From: JAJFVC01 sp039698075
GTDB lineage: Bacteria; Planctomycetota; Planctomycetia; Pirellulales; Thermoguttaceae
Assembly (NCBI GenBank): GCA_039698075.1
Contig: JBDKTJ010000045.1
Coordinates: forward strand, 1-64,000
Direction: 5' to 3'
DNA: 64,000 bases
The position numbers and the translations under genes were made by a program. The notes under the pieces are model-generated. The model was not told the DNA's origin. It saw nothing but the letters and a program-made list of their open reading frames with translations, and did no database searches. Positions 52,282-61,571 of this stretch are shown here, one piece after another (positions within the stretch are counted from its first letter, which is position 1; every line of letters begins with the position of its first letter).

Positions 52282-53658
52282 TCAAGCGCCGGGTCCTTGG
52301 CCGAGATGTCGCAATTCCGGCGCCAGGCAGAGGCCGGTCAACACGGACGCCGCCAAATCGGACGTCGGCATGGCCGCCCAGACGCCCTGCAGCCCGAAAA
52401 GCCTCGGCAACAGAAGCAGCGCGGGCACGAGGATCAGCAATTGCCGGGAAAGCGAAAGAAAGAGGGCCTCTTTCGGCTTGCCGACCGCTTGAAAATATGC
52501 GGCGCTGACGATCTGGAAGCCCACGATCGGAAACATCGACACGGCGATCCGAATGGCGTGGGCGCCGACGTCGATCAACGCAGGGTCGTGCGGGGCGAAC
52601 AGCCGAATCAAAGGGACCGGGAACAGCATCGCCGTCGAGAAACCCAGCACGGTCAGCGTTGTGGCGGCCAGAATGGCGGTCAGGAGCGTTTGGCGGACCC
52701 GGTCGTAGCGGCACGCCCCATAGTTGTAGCCGATGATCGGCTGCGCGCCCTGGTTGATGCCGAAAATCGGCATGGCGACCAACATCAGCAGGGCGTAAAT
52801 GATGCCCATCGCGGCGACGGCCGCATCGCCTCCGTAAACGTGCAGTTGGCGGTTCAAAAGGCATTGCAGCAGGCTGGCCGTCAATTGCATGGCGAACGGC
52901 GGCGAACCGATCGCACAGATGCCGACGCACACCGGCCAGCTCGGACGCAGAGTGCGCCAGTGGATGCGCAGCACGCTTTTGCCGCCGAAAAAATATGCGA
53001 CGACCCACACGGCCGACACGGCTTGCGACACGACCGTGGCCAAGGCCGCGCCGCGCATGCCTCCGTGAAACCCGAAAACGAAAATCGGCGCTAAAATCAC
53101 GTTCAACACGACGCTGATCAGCATCGACAGCATGGCCACGCGCGGATTGCCCTCGCCGCGAATGGCCGTGTTCAGCCCGAAGCCGACCATTTGAAAAACC
53201 GTGCCCAGCACGATGACGTGCAAATAGTCGCGGGCCAAGGGCAGCACGGTCTCGCTTGCGCCCAGCAGATTCAGCACGGGATCGAGAAACAACAGCCCCG
53301 ACGCGGTGATCGCCAGCGAGACCGCCACGAGCATCGTCGTGGCGTTGCCCAAGATCCGCTCGGCGTCGGCCTTGCGGCGCTGGCCCAAGCGGATCGAAAT
53401 TTGGGACGTCGCGCCAAAGCCGATCAACATGCTGAACGCGAGGACGACGAGCATGAACGGAAACGCCACGGCGATGCCCGCGATGCCGTCGCCGCCGAGC
53501 GCCCAACCGATGAACACCCGGTCGATCAGGTTGTACATGGCCTGGGCCATCATGCCGACGATGGCCGGTGCGGAGAATCGCACCAAGAGCCGCAGAATGC
53601 TCTCTTGACCGAGCTGCGCGGAGCGGTCGGAGCCGTCGTCGTCCCAAACGTCCGTCAC
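52282..53658 (-). CDS. MATE-family multidrug/toxin exporter
   Basis: 458 aa with 12 predicted membrane segments. It starts MTDVWDDDGSDRSAQLG, then ILRLLVRFSAPAIVGMMAQAMYNLIDRVFIGWALGGDGIAGIAVAFPF, the characteristic first repeat of MATE transporters. AVAAMGIIYALLMLVAMPIFGINQGAQPIIGYNYGACRYDRV opens the second half. These antiporters export cationic drugs or metabolites using a sodium or proton gradient. The start overlaps the upstream lipoprotein stop by four bases, so the two genes are translationally coupled. Confidence 0.93.
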   Translation of the reverse strand: MTDVWDDDGSDRSAQLGQESILRLLVRFSAPAIVGMMAQAMYNLIDRVFIGWALGGDGIAGIAVAFPFMLVVLAFSMLIGFGATSQISIRLGQRRKADAERILGNATTMLVAVSLAITASGLLFLDPVLNLLGASETVLPLARDYLHVIVLGTVFQMVGFGLNTAIRGEGNPRVAMLSMLISVVLNVILAPIFVFGFHGGMRGAALATVVSQAVSAVWVVAYFFGGKSVLRIHWRTLRPSWPVCVGICAIGSPPFAMQLTASLLQCLLNRQLHVYGGDAAVAAMGIIYALLMLVAMPIFGINQGAQPIIGYNYGACRYDRVRQTLLTAILAATTLTVLGFSTAMLFPVPLIRLFAPHDPALIDVGAHAIRIAVSMFPIVGFQIVSAAYFQAVGKPKEALFLSLSRQLLILVPALLLLPRLFGLQGVWAAMPTSDLAASVLTGLCLAPELRHLGQGPGA

Positions 53659-54575
53659 GGCGCACTCCCCCGCGGCAGCTTGTTCATCAGCGAACGGATT
53701 TTTTGCAGAGCCTGCGATTGCAGGTCGCGTTCGGGGATTTTTTCGGCCGTCTTTTCCGCCCGATCGAGCGTTTTCCGGGCGAGGGTCGGCAAACCGGCTT
53801 CGGCAATCTTCTGGGCCAACTCGCTCATGGCGTAGGCGCGAAAGAACGGCGCCTCGATCGCGTCGATCGATTGCAGGGCGAGGGAAAACGTCTCCGCGGC
53901 GGCGTCCTTCTCGTCCATGTCGGCTTGGACGGCCGCCAATTCGGCCTGGGCCAGGCCTCGCTGTTTGGGATCAGCGACTTGTCCGGCCGCCTGGATGGCC
54001 GCCCCGAACACCCGATCCCGCTGGTCGCGTCGATCCAGATGGTGAAAGGCGAGGGCCAGCGAACCCATCGCGGTTGCGTGGCCCAAGGGATCGCGGATCT
54101 CGGCGGCCAACCGTTCGGCGGACTGCAATGTGGCGTCGGCCGCATCGCTTTGGCCCGTCGCGGCCTGCGCTTGGCCCACGCGGCTGAACGCCCGGACTTT
54201 TTGTTCGGGGGCGTTGGCCTCATCGGCGGCCGATTGGGCGGACGCGATGGCTCGGCGCGTGGCCTCCGGGTGGTTCAGCGCGGCCTGGGCTTCGGCCAGC
54301 AGGGCCCAAACGCCGGCCCGAGCCGCCGCGTCGTCGATCGAGCGGCACTGTTTCGTCGCCAGCCAAAACGTCGATTCCGCTCCGTCCGTGTCGAGCGCCT
54401 TGCTTTGTTGGTAGCCGATGCGGATCAGCCGCAACGCGCGGCGTTCGGCGTCGGGCTCTTTTTCGGCCAGCGCGATCTGCTCCTGAAACGAGCGAGCCGG
54501 ACGCGACGGACCGCCGCAACCGAAGATCGCCGCCGCCAACAGGACGCAGCCTAAAAAAAACCGACGCCGCGACAT
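53655..54575 (-). CDS. Probable lipoprotein with alpha-helical TPR-like repeats
   Basis: 306 aa. MSRRRFFLGCVLLAAAIFGCGGPSRP is a signal peptide with a lipobox ending AIFGC. The remainder is Ala-rich helical sequence with 30-40-residue repeats (for example AGVWALLAEAQAALNHPEATRRAIASAQSAADEA and KVRAFSRVGQAQAATGQSDAADATLQSAERLAAEI), probably TPR-like. Its stop overlaps the MATE start by four bases, so it may cooperate with the exporter as a periplasmic accessory. That partnership is inference from gene order alone. Confidence 0.8.
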   Translation of the reverse strand: MSRRRFFLGCVLLAAAIFGCGGPSRPARSFQEQIALAEKEPDAERRALRLIRIGYQQSKALDTDGAESTFWLATKQCRSIDDAAARAGVWALLAEAQAALNHPEATRRAIASAQSAADEANAPEQKVRAFSRVGQAQAATGQSDAADATLQSAERLAAEIRDPLGHATAMGSLALAFHHLDRRDQRDRVFGAAIQAAGQVADPKQRGLAQAELAAVQADMDEKDAAAETFSLALQSIDAIEAPFFRAYAMSELAQKIAEAGLPTLARKTLDRAEKTAEKIPERDLQSQALQKIRSLMNKLPRGSAP

Positions 54576-54657
54576 GCGTTTTCCCTCTCACCTCGTGTGC
54601 ATTTCTTCATTTTTTAGTATAACGTATCGAGGTCGCTTGCGTAAGGGAATCGAAGGG

Positions 54658-56160
54658 ATGGATCGCTCGAACGTTTTCAATCAACCGCGGTGCGTCCATT
54701 TGATCGGCGCGGCCGGCAGCGGAATGCGATCGCTGGCTGACGCGCTGGTCCAATGCGGATGGCGCGTGCAAGGATCGGACTGCTGCCTGGACGACGTCGC
54801 GTCGCTGGCCGACGCCGGCGTGCGGTTGTTCCAAGGTCACGACGCCCGGTGGATTTCGTCGGACCTCGACCTGGTCGTCCATAGCGACGCCGTGCCGGCG
54901 GACAATCCCGAACGGCGTCGCGCCGCGCAGTTGGGCATCTCGTCGCTGAGCTATTTTCAGGCGCTTGGCCGGTTTAGCGCCGCTGCGGACACGGTGGCCG
55001 TGGCCGGCACGCACGGCAAATCGACCACCACGGCCATGACCGCCCACGTGTTGATCCATGCGGGGATGGATCCGGCCGTGTTTTGCGGCGCCACGCCCTT
55101 GGGCCAAACGTCGGGCGGCCGGGCGGGACGTCTTGCGTCTGCGATTGCGTCAGGCGAAGGGCAGGGGGTGAGAAATGCCGGGCTGATGGTAGTCGAGGCG
55201 TGCGAGTATCGGGCCAATTTTTTGAATCTTCGACCGCGGCGCGCGGCGATCTTGGGCGTCGAGCCCGACCATTTCGATTGCTACGATTCGCTGGAGGAAT
55301 TGGAAAACGCCTTTCGACGGTTCGCCGCGTCGATTCCCGCGGACGGCTTTCTGCTGGTTCGTCGCGATTGCCGTTCGACGCGCCGGGCGATCGAGGGGCT
55401 TTCTTGTCCCATGGAATCGTTTGGGTTGGAGCCCGAGGCGGATTGGTCGGCCTGCGAACTGACGGATCGTCGGGGGTGTTTTCAATTTGAGATTCAGCAT
55501 GGCGGGCGGCCGTTTTGTCGGACGTCGTTGCGGACGCCGGGGCGGCACAATGTCCTGAACGCGCTGGCCGCCGCCGCGTTGGCGTCGAACTGCGGCGCGA
55601 CGCCCAAACAGATCGCCGCGGGGTTGACCGATTTTGCCGGTCTGCACCGTCGATTGGAAGTCCGCGGCGCCTGGGGGCGTGCAACCTGGGTGGACGACTA
55701 CGCCCATCATCCGACGCAGGTCGCGGCGGCGTTGGCCTCCGTTCGCCGGATGTTTCCCGGCCGCCGGGTGTGGTGCGTCTTTCAGCCGCATCAGGCCTCA
55801 CGCACGGCCCGGCTGCTGGACGAACTGGCCGCGAGCCTGCAAAATGCCGATCGAGTGTTGGTGACCGAGATATTTCGGGCGCGCGAGGGTTCCCCTCGTT
55901 CGGGGGAAGTTACGGCGGCCGATCTGGCCCGTCGAACGGCTGAGTTGGGGGTGAGGGTGCTTCCTGGGCATCGAGACCAAGAAATCCTCAAAACGCTCGA
56001 AACCGGGCTTGTCGCCGACGACGTACTGGTTACGCTAGGAGCGGGAAGAAGTGGAGCGTGGCAAGTGGTGAGTGAAGTGAGGAGTCGTCCGGCCGCTTGC
56101 GATTTCGCGGTGGAAAGCCGCCCGGTCGTGCAAACCTGCGTCGAGGGAAAATCGTCATGA
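54658..56160 (+). CDS. murC: UDP-N-acetylmuramate-alanine ligase
   Basis: 500 aa. The N-terminal UDP-binding domain has VHLIGAAGSGMRSLADALVQCGWRVQGSD. The ATP loop is AVAGTHGKSTTTAM, followed by EACEYRANFLNLRPRRAAILGVEPDHFDCYDS (magnesium/ATP) and the C-terminal WVDDYAHHPTQVAAALASVR. It adds L-alanine to UDP-MurNAc in peptidoglycan precursor synthesis. The tail from about residue 465 is short, Arg/Gly/Ser-rich and not typical, and may be an extension. ATG 54658 has AAGGGA upstream. A possible TATAAC lies at 54618-54623. murB overlaps by four bases. Confidence 0.94.
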   Translation: MDRSNVFNQPRCVHLIGAAGSGMRSLADALVQCGWRVQGSDCCLDDVASLADAGVRLFQGHDARWISSDLDLVVHSDAVPADNPERRRAAQLGISSLSYFQALGRFSAAADTVAVAGTHGKSTTTAMTAHVLIHAGMDPAVFCGATPLGQTSGGRAGRLASAIASGEGQGVRNAGLMVVEACEYRANFLNLRPRRAAILGVEPDHFDCYDSLEELENAFRRFAASIPADGFLLVRRDCRSTRRAIEGLSCPMESFGLEPEADWSACELTDRRGCFQFEIQHGGRPFCRTSLRTPGRHNVLNALAAAALASNCGATPKQIAAGLTDFAGLHRRLEVRGAWGRATWVDDYAHHPTQVAAALASVRRMFPGRRVWCVFQPHQASRTARLLDELAASLQNADRVLVTEIFRAREGSPRSGEVTAADLARRTAELGVRVLPGHRDQEILKTLETGLVADDVLVTLGAGRSGAWQVVSEVRSRPAACDFAVESRPVVQTCVEGKSS

Positions 56161-57038
56161 GTTTTTTGGATGGATTGGAAAACGTGGTGCGGCGCAACGA
56201 GCCGCTGGCGATGCACACCTGGTTTCAGTTGGGCGGGCCGGCGGAGTATTTCGCCGAGCCGGAAACGCCCGACCAACTCATCACGTTGATCAAACGATGC
56301 CACGAGGACGAAGTGTCGATCCGGCTGTTGGGCCAGGGGTCGAATTTGCTGGTGCGCGACGAGGGCGTGCCGGGCATGGTCGTCCATTTGTCGGCCCCGG
56401 CGTTTTGCGAAATCCGTATGGACGGCCGATCGCTCACCGTCGGCGGCGGCGGTCTGTTGGGCCGCGCCGTGACCACGTCGGTCCATCGCGGATTGGCCGG
56501 TCTTGAGATGCTGGTGGGAATTCCCGGCACGATCGGCGGCGCGCTGCACGGAAACGCCGGCGCCCGCGGCGGCAACATCGGACAATGGCTGTTCGAGGCC
56601 ACGGTGATCGCGGCCAACGGCGAGACGCATCAGCGGGCCGGCGACGAGTTGTCGTTCGGATATCGCCAGAGCAGCCTCGACGACCTGGTGATTTTGGAGG
56701 CCCGATGCGAATTGGAGGAAGACAATCCGCACGAGCTGGCCCAACGCATGCAAAAGCAGTGGATCGTCAAAAAGGCGTCGCAGCCGATGGGCCATCAGTG
56801 CGCCGGTTGCGTGTTCAAAAATCCACGCGGTCAAAAAACCGCCGGCGAATTGATCGACGACGCCGGCCTGAAGGGCACTCGCATCGGCGGCGCGGTGGTG
56901 AGCGATCGCCATGCGAACTTCATCATCGCCGAGCCCGAGTGCACGGCTCAAGACGTGTTGCGGCTCATCGAAATGATTCGCAGTCAGGTCCGCGATCGCA
57001 TGGACGTGGAATTGGAGTTGGAGTTGGAAGTTTGGTAG
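56157..57038 (+). CDS. murB: UDP-N-acetylmuramate dehydrogenase
   Basis: 293 aa, the short type II-like form. The start overlaps the murC stop (ATGA). Landmarks are MHTWFQLGGPAEYF, GQGSNLLVRDEGVPGMVVH, the FAD motif GIPGTIGGALHGNAGARGG, FGYRQSSLDD with the catalytic Ser region, and AGCVFKNPRGQKTAGELIDDAGLKGTRIGGAVVSDRHANFI. It reduces UDP-GlcNAc-enolpyruvate to UDP-MurNAc with NADPH. It is coupled to murC; the FtsQ-like gene follows 85 bases later. Confidence 0.95.
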   Translation: MSFLDGLENVVRRNEPLAMHTWFQLGGPAEYFAEPETPDQLITLIKRCHEDEVSIRLLGQGSNLLVRDEGVPGMVVHLSAPAFCEIRMDGRSLTVGGGGLLGRAVTTSVHRGLAGLEMLVGIPGTIGGALHGNAGARGGNIGQWLFEATVIAANGETHQRAGDELSFGYRQSSLDDLVILEARCELEEDNPHELAQRMQKQWIVKKASQPMGHQCAGCVFKNPRGQKTAGELIDDAGLKGTRIGGAVVSDRHANFIIAEPECTAQDVLRLIEMIRSQVRDRMDVELELELEVW

Positions 57039-57123
57039 AACAACGCCGAAATCGTGAAGACGGAGGGCAACAAACCATCCGCCTTCCGCTCTGCGTCTTT
57101 TCCCCTTTGCTCGTGGTTTTGTC

Positions 57124-58035
57124 ATGGGTTCGGTCAAGAAAAAAGGTTCGTCGGCGATCTCCGATTTCCTTGCCTGGTTGGTGCGGGACGGTCGGTCGGT
57201 GTTGCTTTGGACGCTGACGCTGGCGGCGCTGGGCGGCGGCTGGTGGTGGGGATGGCAGCGGTTCGGACCGCAAATCCTTCAGTCGCCGGATCGTCAGGTC
57301 GGGCCGGAGCAAGTCGAAATCACCCCGTTGCCCGATTGGATCCACCGCAAACGCGGCGAGTTGCAGCGGGAAGTGTTCCGCGACCCGGCGATCGACGGGC
57401 CGCTCTCTTTGATGGACGACCGCCTGACCGAGCGGATCTATCAGGCGTTCAGCCGGCATCCGTGGGTGGCCCGGGTGACGTCCGTCACCAAGCAGTATCC
57501 GGCGCTGGTCCGCGTGTCGCTTGTGTATCGCCGGCCGGCGTGCATGGTCGAGGTGGCCGAGGAGCCGAAGGGCGTTTGGGCGGTCGATTCGGACGGCGTG
57601 TTGTTGCCCAGCGAGGATTTCACGTCGGTCGAGGCGACCACGCGGTATCCGCATCTGACGGGTTTGGAACGCAAGCCGACCGCGGCGCTGGGCCAGCGTT
57701 GGAACGACGTTCGCGTGGTGGGCGGGTCCGAGATCGCCGCCGCGTTGGAGCTGCTTTGGGACGCGATGAAACTGCACCGGATCGCCCCGATGGCGGCCGC
57801 GCCGGCTGCCGGTTCGGCGGGCACGGAGCCTCAGTTTGTGTTGACCACCCGCAGCGGCACGCAAGTCTTGTGGGGCTATGCGCCGGGCGCCAACGTGTTG
57901 GGCGAACCGACGGCCGCCCAGAAAGTCGCCCGGCTGAAAAAATACTTAGACGACGACGCCTTCGCCAGCCCCAAAGGGCAACACCAGGTGCTTGACGTTC
58001 GCCGGATGGGTAAATCGTCGGCCGGCGCGCCGTGA
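57124..58035 (+). CDS. FtsQ/DivIB-like cell-division membrane protein
   Basis: 303 aa. A short basic cytoplasmic N-terminus is followed by one membrane helix, VLLWTLTLAALGGGWWWGW. The periplasmic part begins with a POTRA-like stretch ending HPWVARVTSVTKQYPALVRVSLVYRRPACMVEV, then WAVDSDGVLLPS, which parallels the FtsQ consensus VLV..EPVA...W....DVxGxvF. Its position after murC-murB matches FtsQ/DivIB in the dcw cluster, but similarity is weak, so the assignment is by domain order and context. Planctomycetes generally lack FtsZ, which makes retention of such a gene notable. Confidence 0.7.
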   Translation: MGSVKKKGSSAISDFLAWLVRDGRSVLLWTLTLAALGGGWWWGWQRFGPQILQSPDRQVGPEQVEITPLPDWIHRKRGELQREVFRDPAIDGPLSLMDDRLTERIYQAFSRHPWVARVTSVTKQYPALVRVSLVYRRPACMVEVAEEPKGVWAVDSDGVLLPSEDFTSVEATTRYPHLTGLERKPTAALGQRWNDVRVVGGSEIAAALELLWDAMKLHRIAPMAAAPAAGSAGTEPQFVLTTRSGTQVLWGYAPGANVLGEPTAAQKVARLKKYLDDDAFASPKGQHQVLDVRRMGKSSAGAP

Positions 58036-58045
58036 CGGGCCGACG

Positions 58046-59092
58046 CTATTTCGAGAAGAACAAAAAGCCCGCGGCGTTCTTCATCAATTCGCCGGCGCGA
58101 TTGGCGAGCGTGGGGTCTTCGACCAGCGGATGGGCCGGCACGGCGTCGTAATGGTCCATCGTGAATCGGCCCGGCTTCGGCGCCACCAGCCGCGATCGCA
58201 GCGACAGAGGCACGTCGATCTTTTGACGCTGCGAAAGCATGTGGAACTGGTCGTCTTTCTTCTGATAGGCGATGGTTCGCACGACGAGATGATCGGAGTA
58301 GACGTTGACCCATTTCATAGCCAGGGTCGGCGGTTTGCCCAACGACGGGCCAACCAGATATTCGGTTCCGTGGCGGCGCTGCTCCATGTCGACGTGCATG
58401 TGGCCCTGCAACACCAGGAACACGTTGGGACGTTGGTCGAGCATGGTTCGGAGCTTGGGGGCGTCCAAAAACGTCGGCGGGCAGATGGGCTCGTGGATGG
58501 CCACGAGGGTCGGCTGATCGGCGTGCCGCTCCAAATCCTTGGCGAGCCACTCCAACGTCGAGGGCTCGAACACCGAAAGGCCCTCGTAACGCTTGCCGTG
58601 GAAGTAACGGTCGGGAGCCAGCATGACAAAGTGCAATCCGCCGCAATCGAAACTATACTGCTTCGGACCGAACATCTGGTCGAAATCCTGCGGCCAGTCG
58701 TCGCCCGGGATGACGGCGTAGGGCGTTTTGAGATTCTTCTGAAGAAAGGCCTTCAAAAATCGCTGGCGGCGCAGGCCCAACGGTTCGGGCTTTTGGGGGT
58801 TCGACGGCGGCTCGGGCTGCGCATTGTTGTCCCCGGTGATCAGAACCAGGTGCGGCTTCAAAACCTCGTCCACGTAACGAAACGCCTTGGCCGTGTAGTT
58901 CAATCGCGTCGCGTCCAGGTGTATGTCGGTGATCCATGCAAAGGTCCACAACGGCAACCCGTCCGAACGGTCGTCGGCCGAAACCCGAGCGATCGGGAGC
59001 GTCGCCAGCATCACCGCCCCCAAAAGGCCGCAAAACAAAACGCCGCGTTCTTGACCGGTTCGATGACGCATCCGAGTTCTTGGTGAAGACAT
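58046..59092 (-). CDS. Secreted calcineurin-like metallophosphoesterase
   Basis: 348 aa. It has a signal peptide (GVLFCGLLGAVMLATLPIARVSA) and then metallophosphoesterase motifs: AWITDIHLDATRLN (D-x-H), LITGDNN (GDxx, with Asn after GD), VIPGDDWPQDFDQMFG (GDD where GNH is usual), VAIHEPICPP and VLQGHMHVDMEQRR (GHxH). The family acts on phosphomonoesters or diesters, generally with two metals. The replacement of the usual GNHE by GDDW is a notable change of a metal-ligand motif. Start alternatives are 59092 and 59071. Confidence 0.85.
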   Translation of the reverse strand: MSSPRTRMRHRTGQERGVLFCGLLGAVMLATLPIARVSADDRSDGLPLWTFAWITDIHLDATRLNYTAKAFRYVDEVLKPHLVLITGDNNAQPEPPSNPQKPEPLGLRRQRFLKAFLQKNLKTPYAVIPGDDWPQDFDQMFGPKQYSFDCGGLHFVMLAPDRYFHGKRYEGLSVFEPSTLEWLAKDLERHADQPTLVAIHEPICPPTFLDAPKLRTMLDQRPNVFLVLQGHMHVDMEQRRHGTEYLVGPSLGKPPTLAMKWVNVYSDHLVVRTIAYQKKDDQFHMLSQRQKIDVPLSLRSRLVAPKPGRFTMDHYDAVPAHPLVEDPTLANRAGELMKNAAGFLFFSK

Positions 59093-59462
59093 TTTTTGAC
59101 CCGTGGAATGGGTTCCGAGCCGAGCCCGAACACGATCCCGCGGCTCGGGGTTTGCCGGTCGTGAAAGACCCGGCCGATTTGCTCGGGATGGATTCCTCCA
59201 TTCTATGTTCCCCGAGGTGATGTTTTCAACGCCCAACGTGTGGCCGATGCGTGGGAAACCCCCTCCTTGGTGATAGGCCCTGGTGGCGTTTTCCACCGAT
59301 TTATGGCATACTAAGTTTTGCGATCGCGGCCTCTTCTGTATTACTAGCCCGAAAGATCGTGAACTTTTTTGCAAAGTTCAACGAGCAACGGGAGCGAATC
59401 GGAGCCAACCGAGCGGCGGCTCGTATTGGTTGGCGGCTCTGCTGCCCTGTGGAGATGCTTCC
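59093..59462. other. Intergenic region between divergent phosphoesterase and membrane protein genes
   Basis: About 370 bases with no gene I can support. It must contain both promoters, but only weak boxes are seen, for example CATACT near 59310 on the plus strand. The frame of the downstream gene is open from 59283, but the residues before 59463 look random. No repeat was seen. Confidence 0.4.
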
Positions 59463-61571
59463 ATGCCGATGAACCGGAACCCTCGCGGTCAAGATCCTCG
59501 TTTTTCGAAGGATTCACAAGATCCTCCCCAACACTCGCCATGGTCGGACGACGCCGGCGGCGAAGAGTGCGAGGAACTGCCGATCGATTCGTCGCGAAGC
59601 GCGTTTCAGCGGTGGCTCCGCAAAAATCCGAATGCGGTCCAATTGATGCTGGCCGGTGGGCTGTCGTTGGCTGTGATTGTCTTGGTGATCGGCTGGCGCG
59701 TGGGTTGGTTTCATCGCTCCTCGCCCTCGCCTGCCCCGGTGGCCCAGAGTCCGACGCCCAAAACGCCAGCCGTTCCATCGTCGTCGGCGTCGAAACCGGC
59801 TGCTGCGACGTCGCCATCGTCGTCGGCCTCCAAAGCGGCCGTTTCTACGTCGTCGGCCACGAATCCGGCCGTTTCCGCATCGCCGACTTTGGTGCAACAG
59901 CCGCCTGCGGGATTGTCCGACGATTTATCCAAATGGACGCCGGCCGACTTTGTTCGAGCCCGCCGTGAAAACGATTCCAAGCTGTTGCAGGCGGTCGTCG
60001 TGTTGGGGACGCGAAGCCGCGGCGATCCGTCGGTGGTGGCCACGCTGGCCGATTTGCTGAAACCGCCGGTCCCTGCGTCCGCTACGGATGCGTCCCGCGA
60101 GTCGCCGCCGTCGTCGCCGATCGATCCGGCGCGACTTTCCGAAGCGGTTCTGACGGCCCTGGGCGAAAACGGCACCGACTCGGCCTGTGCGTTGCTTCGA
60201 CAAACGTTGTCGAGCCCGGACGATTCGACGGTCGAAACGGTGTTAAAGGCATTGGCGGCCCATCCCAACGAAAAAACCGAGGCCGTGCTGCTCGAGGCCG
60301 TGTTGGCGCCTGACGCGCTTCGTCCGGCCGATCGGTCGGGCAACTGGCCGGCCAAGCAGTTGCGGGCGAGGGCGTTTGAACTGCTCAAGCCCACGGTGTC
60401 CAACGCGGCCCGATTGCGGTTGGCCGAAACGCTGGCCGAACGGCTCGCGTGGGTTCCGGCCGGCGACCCCGTCCGTGATTTTCTGCTTTTGCCCGACCCG
60501 CTCAATTGCGCCGCCCAAGTCGTGATTTATGAGAAGGCGGGCGCGATTCGTGAAGTCAAAGCGAAGTTGGAGCAACAGTTGACCGATCTGAGCGCCGCGG
60601 CGTTGGCCGATCGGTTGGGGGTTGGCGACGCTTCGCAGCACGAGTCCGGCGCGCAAGCCGCGTTCAAACCGGCGGCGTTGGCCGAGTTGTTGTGGTCCGG
60701 GCCGCTGCTGGCGAGGATCGAGTCGCAGTTGGGCGAATCGCGATCGTTCGAGAAACAGCCGAGTCTCGTGACGCTGGCCGCCACGGTGCCCCGCGATTCC
60801 ACCCGGGCGATGCTGCTCCGGCTCTTGCGAAAGAACTGGAGCGACGGTCCGAAGACGTTGGACGCGCTCGGCCTGTTCGACCGCGTCGTCGCCGATCCCG
60901 CTCTGGTGGTCCTTTTGAAAATGGGCCCGCGCAAAGACCGTCGCGGCGGCAACAGCAATGCTCGAGGTCGACAACCGAGTCCCGCCCGACAATCAACGGC
61001 GGCCAGCGCGCGGAGCGCCCGACAGGCCCAGGCGGAACAAGATTGGTGGGACGCGTCGGCCAAGCTGGTTTCCGCATGGCGCAGGCGGTTGGCGGAAACG
61101 GCGTCGGCCCAGGTCAAAGCGGCGGTCGAATCCGGTCGAATACCAGTGGCCGCGAAACCCGATCCGCTGCCCGATTTCGTCCTGGGCGACAACGCCCGAG
61201 TAACGGCCGTCTACGATTTTCACTGGCCGCCTCCGGATCTAAAAGGGTCCGAAAAAGCCGCCGCCGACGACCTGTTGGACGTCCACTACCTCCGCATCGA
61301 GGAAGTGAATAAGCCCAAAAAGGCGATCGCCTTCTACGGCCGACAGGCGCAGGCCCGAACCAACGACGCTCGAACCATGGATCGGGCCACATGGCTCGAC
61401 GGTCAGCGGACGGACGCGAAAGCGAATCGCCGCCGGTCGATCGACGTGTTCGTGACCAAGTCCGACACGGGCGGTGAGGCGTTGAAGGACGAAAAAGAAA
61501 AGGAAACGGAGACGGATCTGCTGATCGAAGTGCTCACGATCGAAATCAAAGACCCGATCGCCCGCGACTGA
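59463..61571 (+). CDS. Large membrane-anchored protein with HEAT-like helices, function unknown
   Basis: 702 aa. A charged cytoplasmic N-terminus precedes one membrane helix at residues about 57-79 (NAVQLMLAGGLSLAVIVLVIGW). A Ser/Pro/Ala-rich linker of about 80 residues follows, then helical sequence resembling HEAT repeats (SEAVLTALGENGTDSACALLRQTLSSPDDSTVETVLKALAAHPNEKTEAVLLEAVLAPDA). A second low-complexity segment, RRGGNSNARGRQPSPARQSTAASARSARQAQ, precedes a C-terminal domain (about 565-702) with FHWPPPDLK. No enzyme motif was recognised. ATG 59463 is chosen, with GGAG just upstream. Confidence 0.75.
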   Translation: MPMNRNPRGQDPRFSKDSQDPPQHSPWSDDAGGEECEELPIDSSRSAFQRWLRKNPNAVQLMLAGGLSLAVIVLVIGWRVGWFHRSSPSPAPVAQSPTPKTPAVPSSSASKPAAATSPSSSASKAAVSTSSATNPAVSASPTLVQQPPAGLSDDLSKWTPADFVRARRENDSKLLQAVVVLGTRSRGDPSVVATLADLLKPPVPASATDASRESPPSSPIDPARLSEAVLTALGENGTDSACALLRQTLSSPDDSTVETVLKALAAHPNEKTEAVLLEAVLAPDALRPADRSGNWPAKQLRARAFELLKPTVSNAARLRLAETLAERLAWVPAGDPVRDFLLLPDPLNCAAQVVIYEKAGAIREVKAKLEQQLTDLSAAALADRLGVGDASQHESGAQAAFKPAALAELLWSGPLLARIESQLGESRSFEKQPSLVTLAATVPRDSTRAMLLRLLRKNWSDGPKTLDALGLFDRVVADPALVVLLKMGPRKDRRGGNSNARGRQPSPARQSTAASARSARQAQAEQDWWDASAKLVSAWRRRLAETASAQVKAAVESGRIPVAAKPDPLPDFVLGDNARVTAVYDFHWPPPDLKGSEKAAADDLLDVHYLRIEEVNKPKKAIAFYGRQAQARTNDARTMDRATWLDGQRTDAKANRRRSIDVFVTKSDTGGEALKDEKEKETETDLLIEVLTIEIKDPIARD

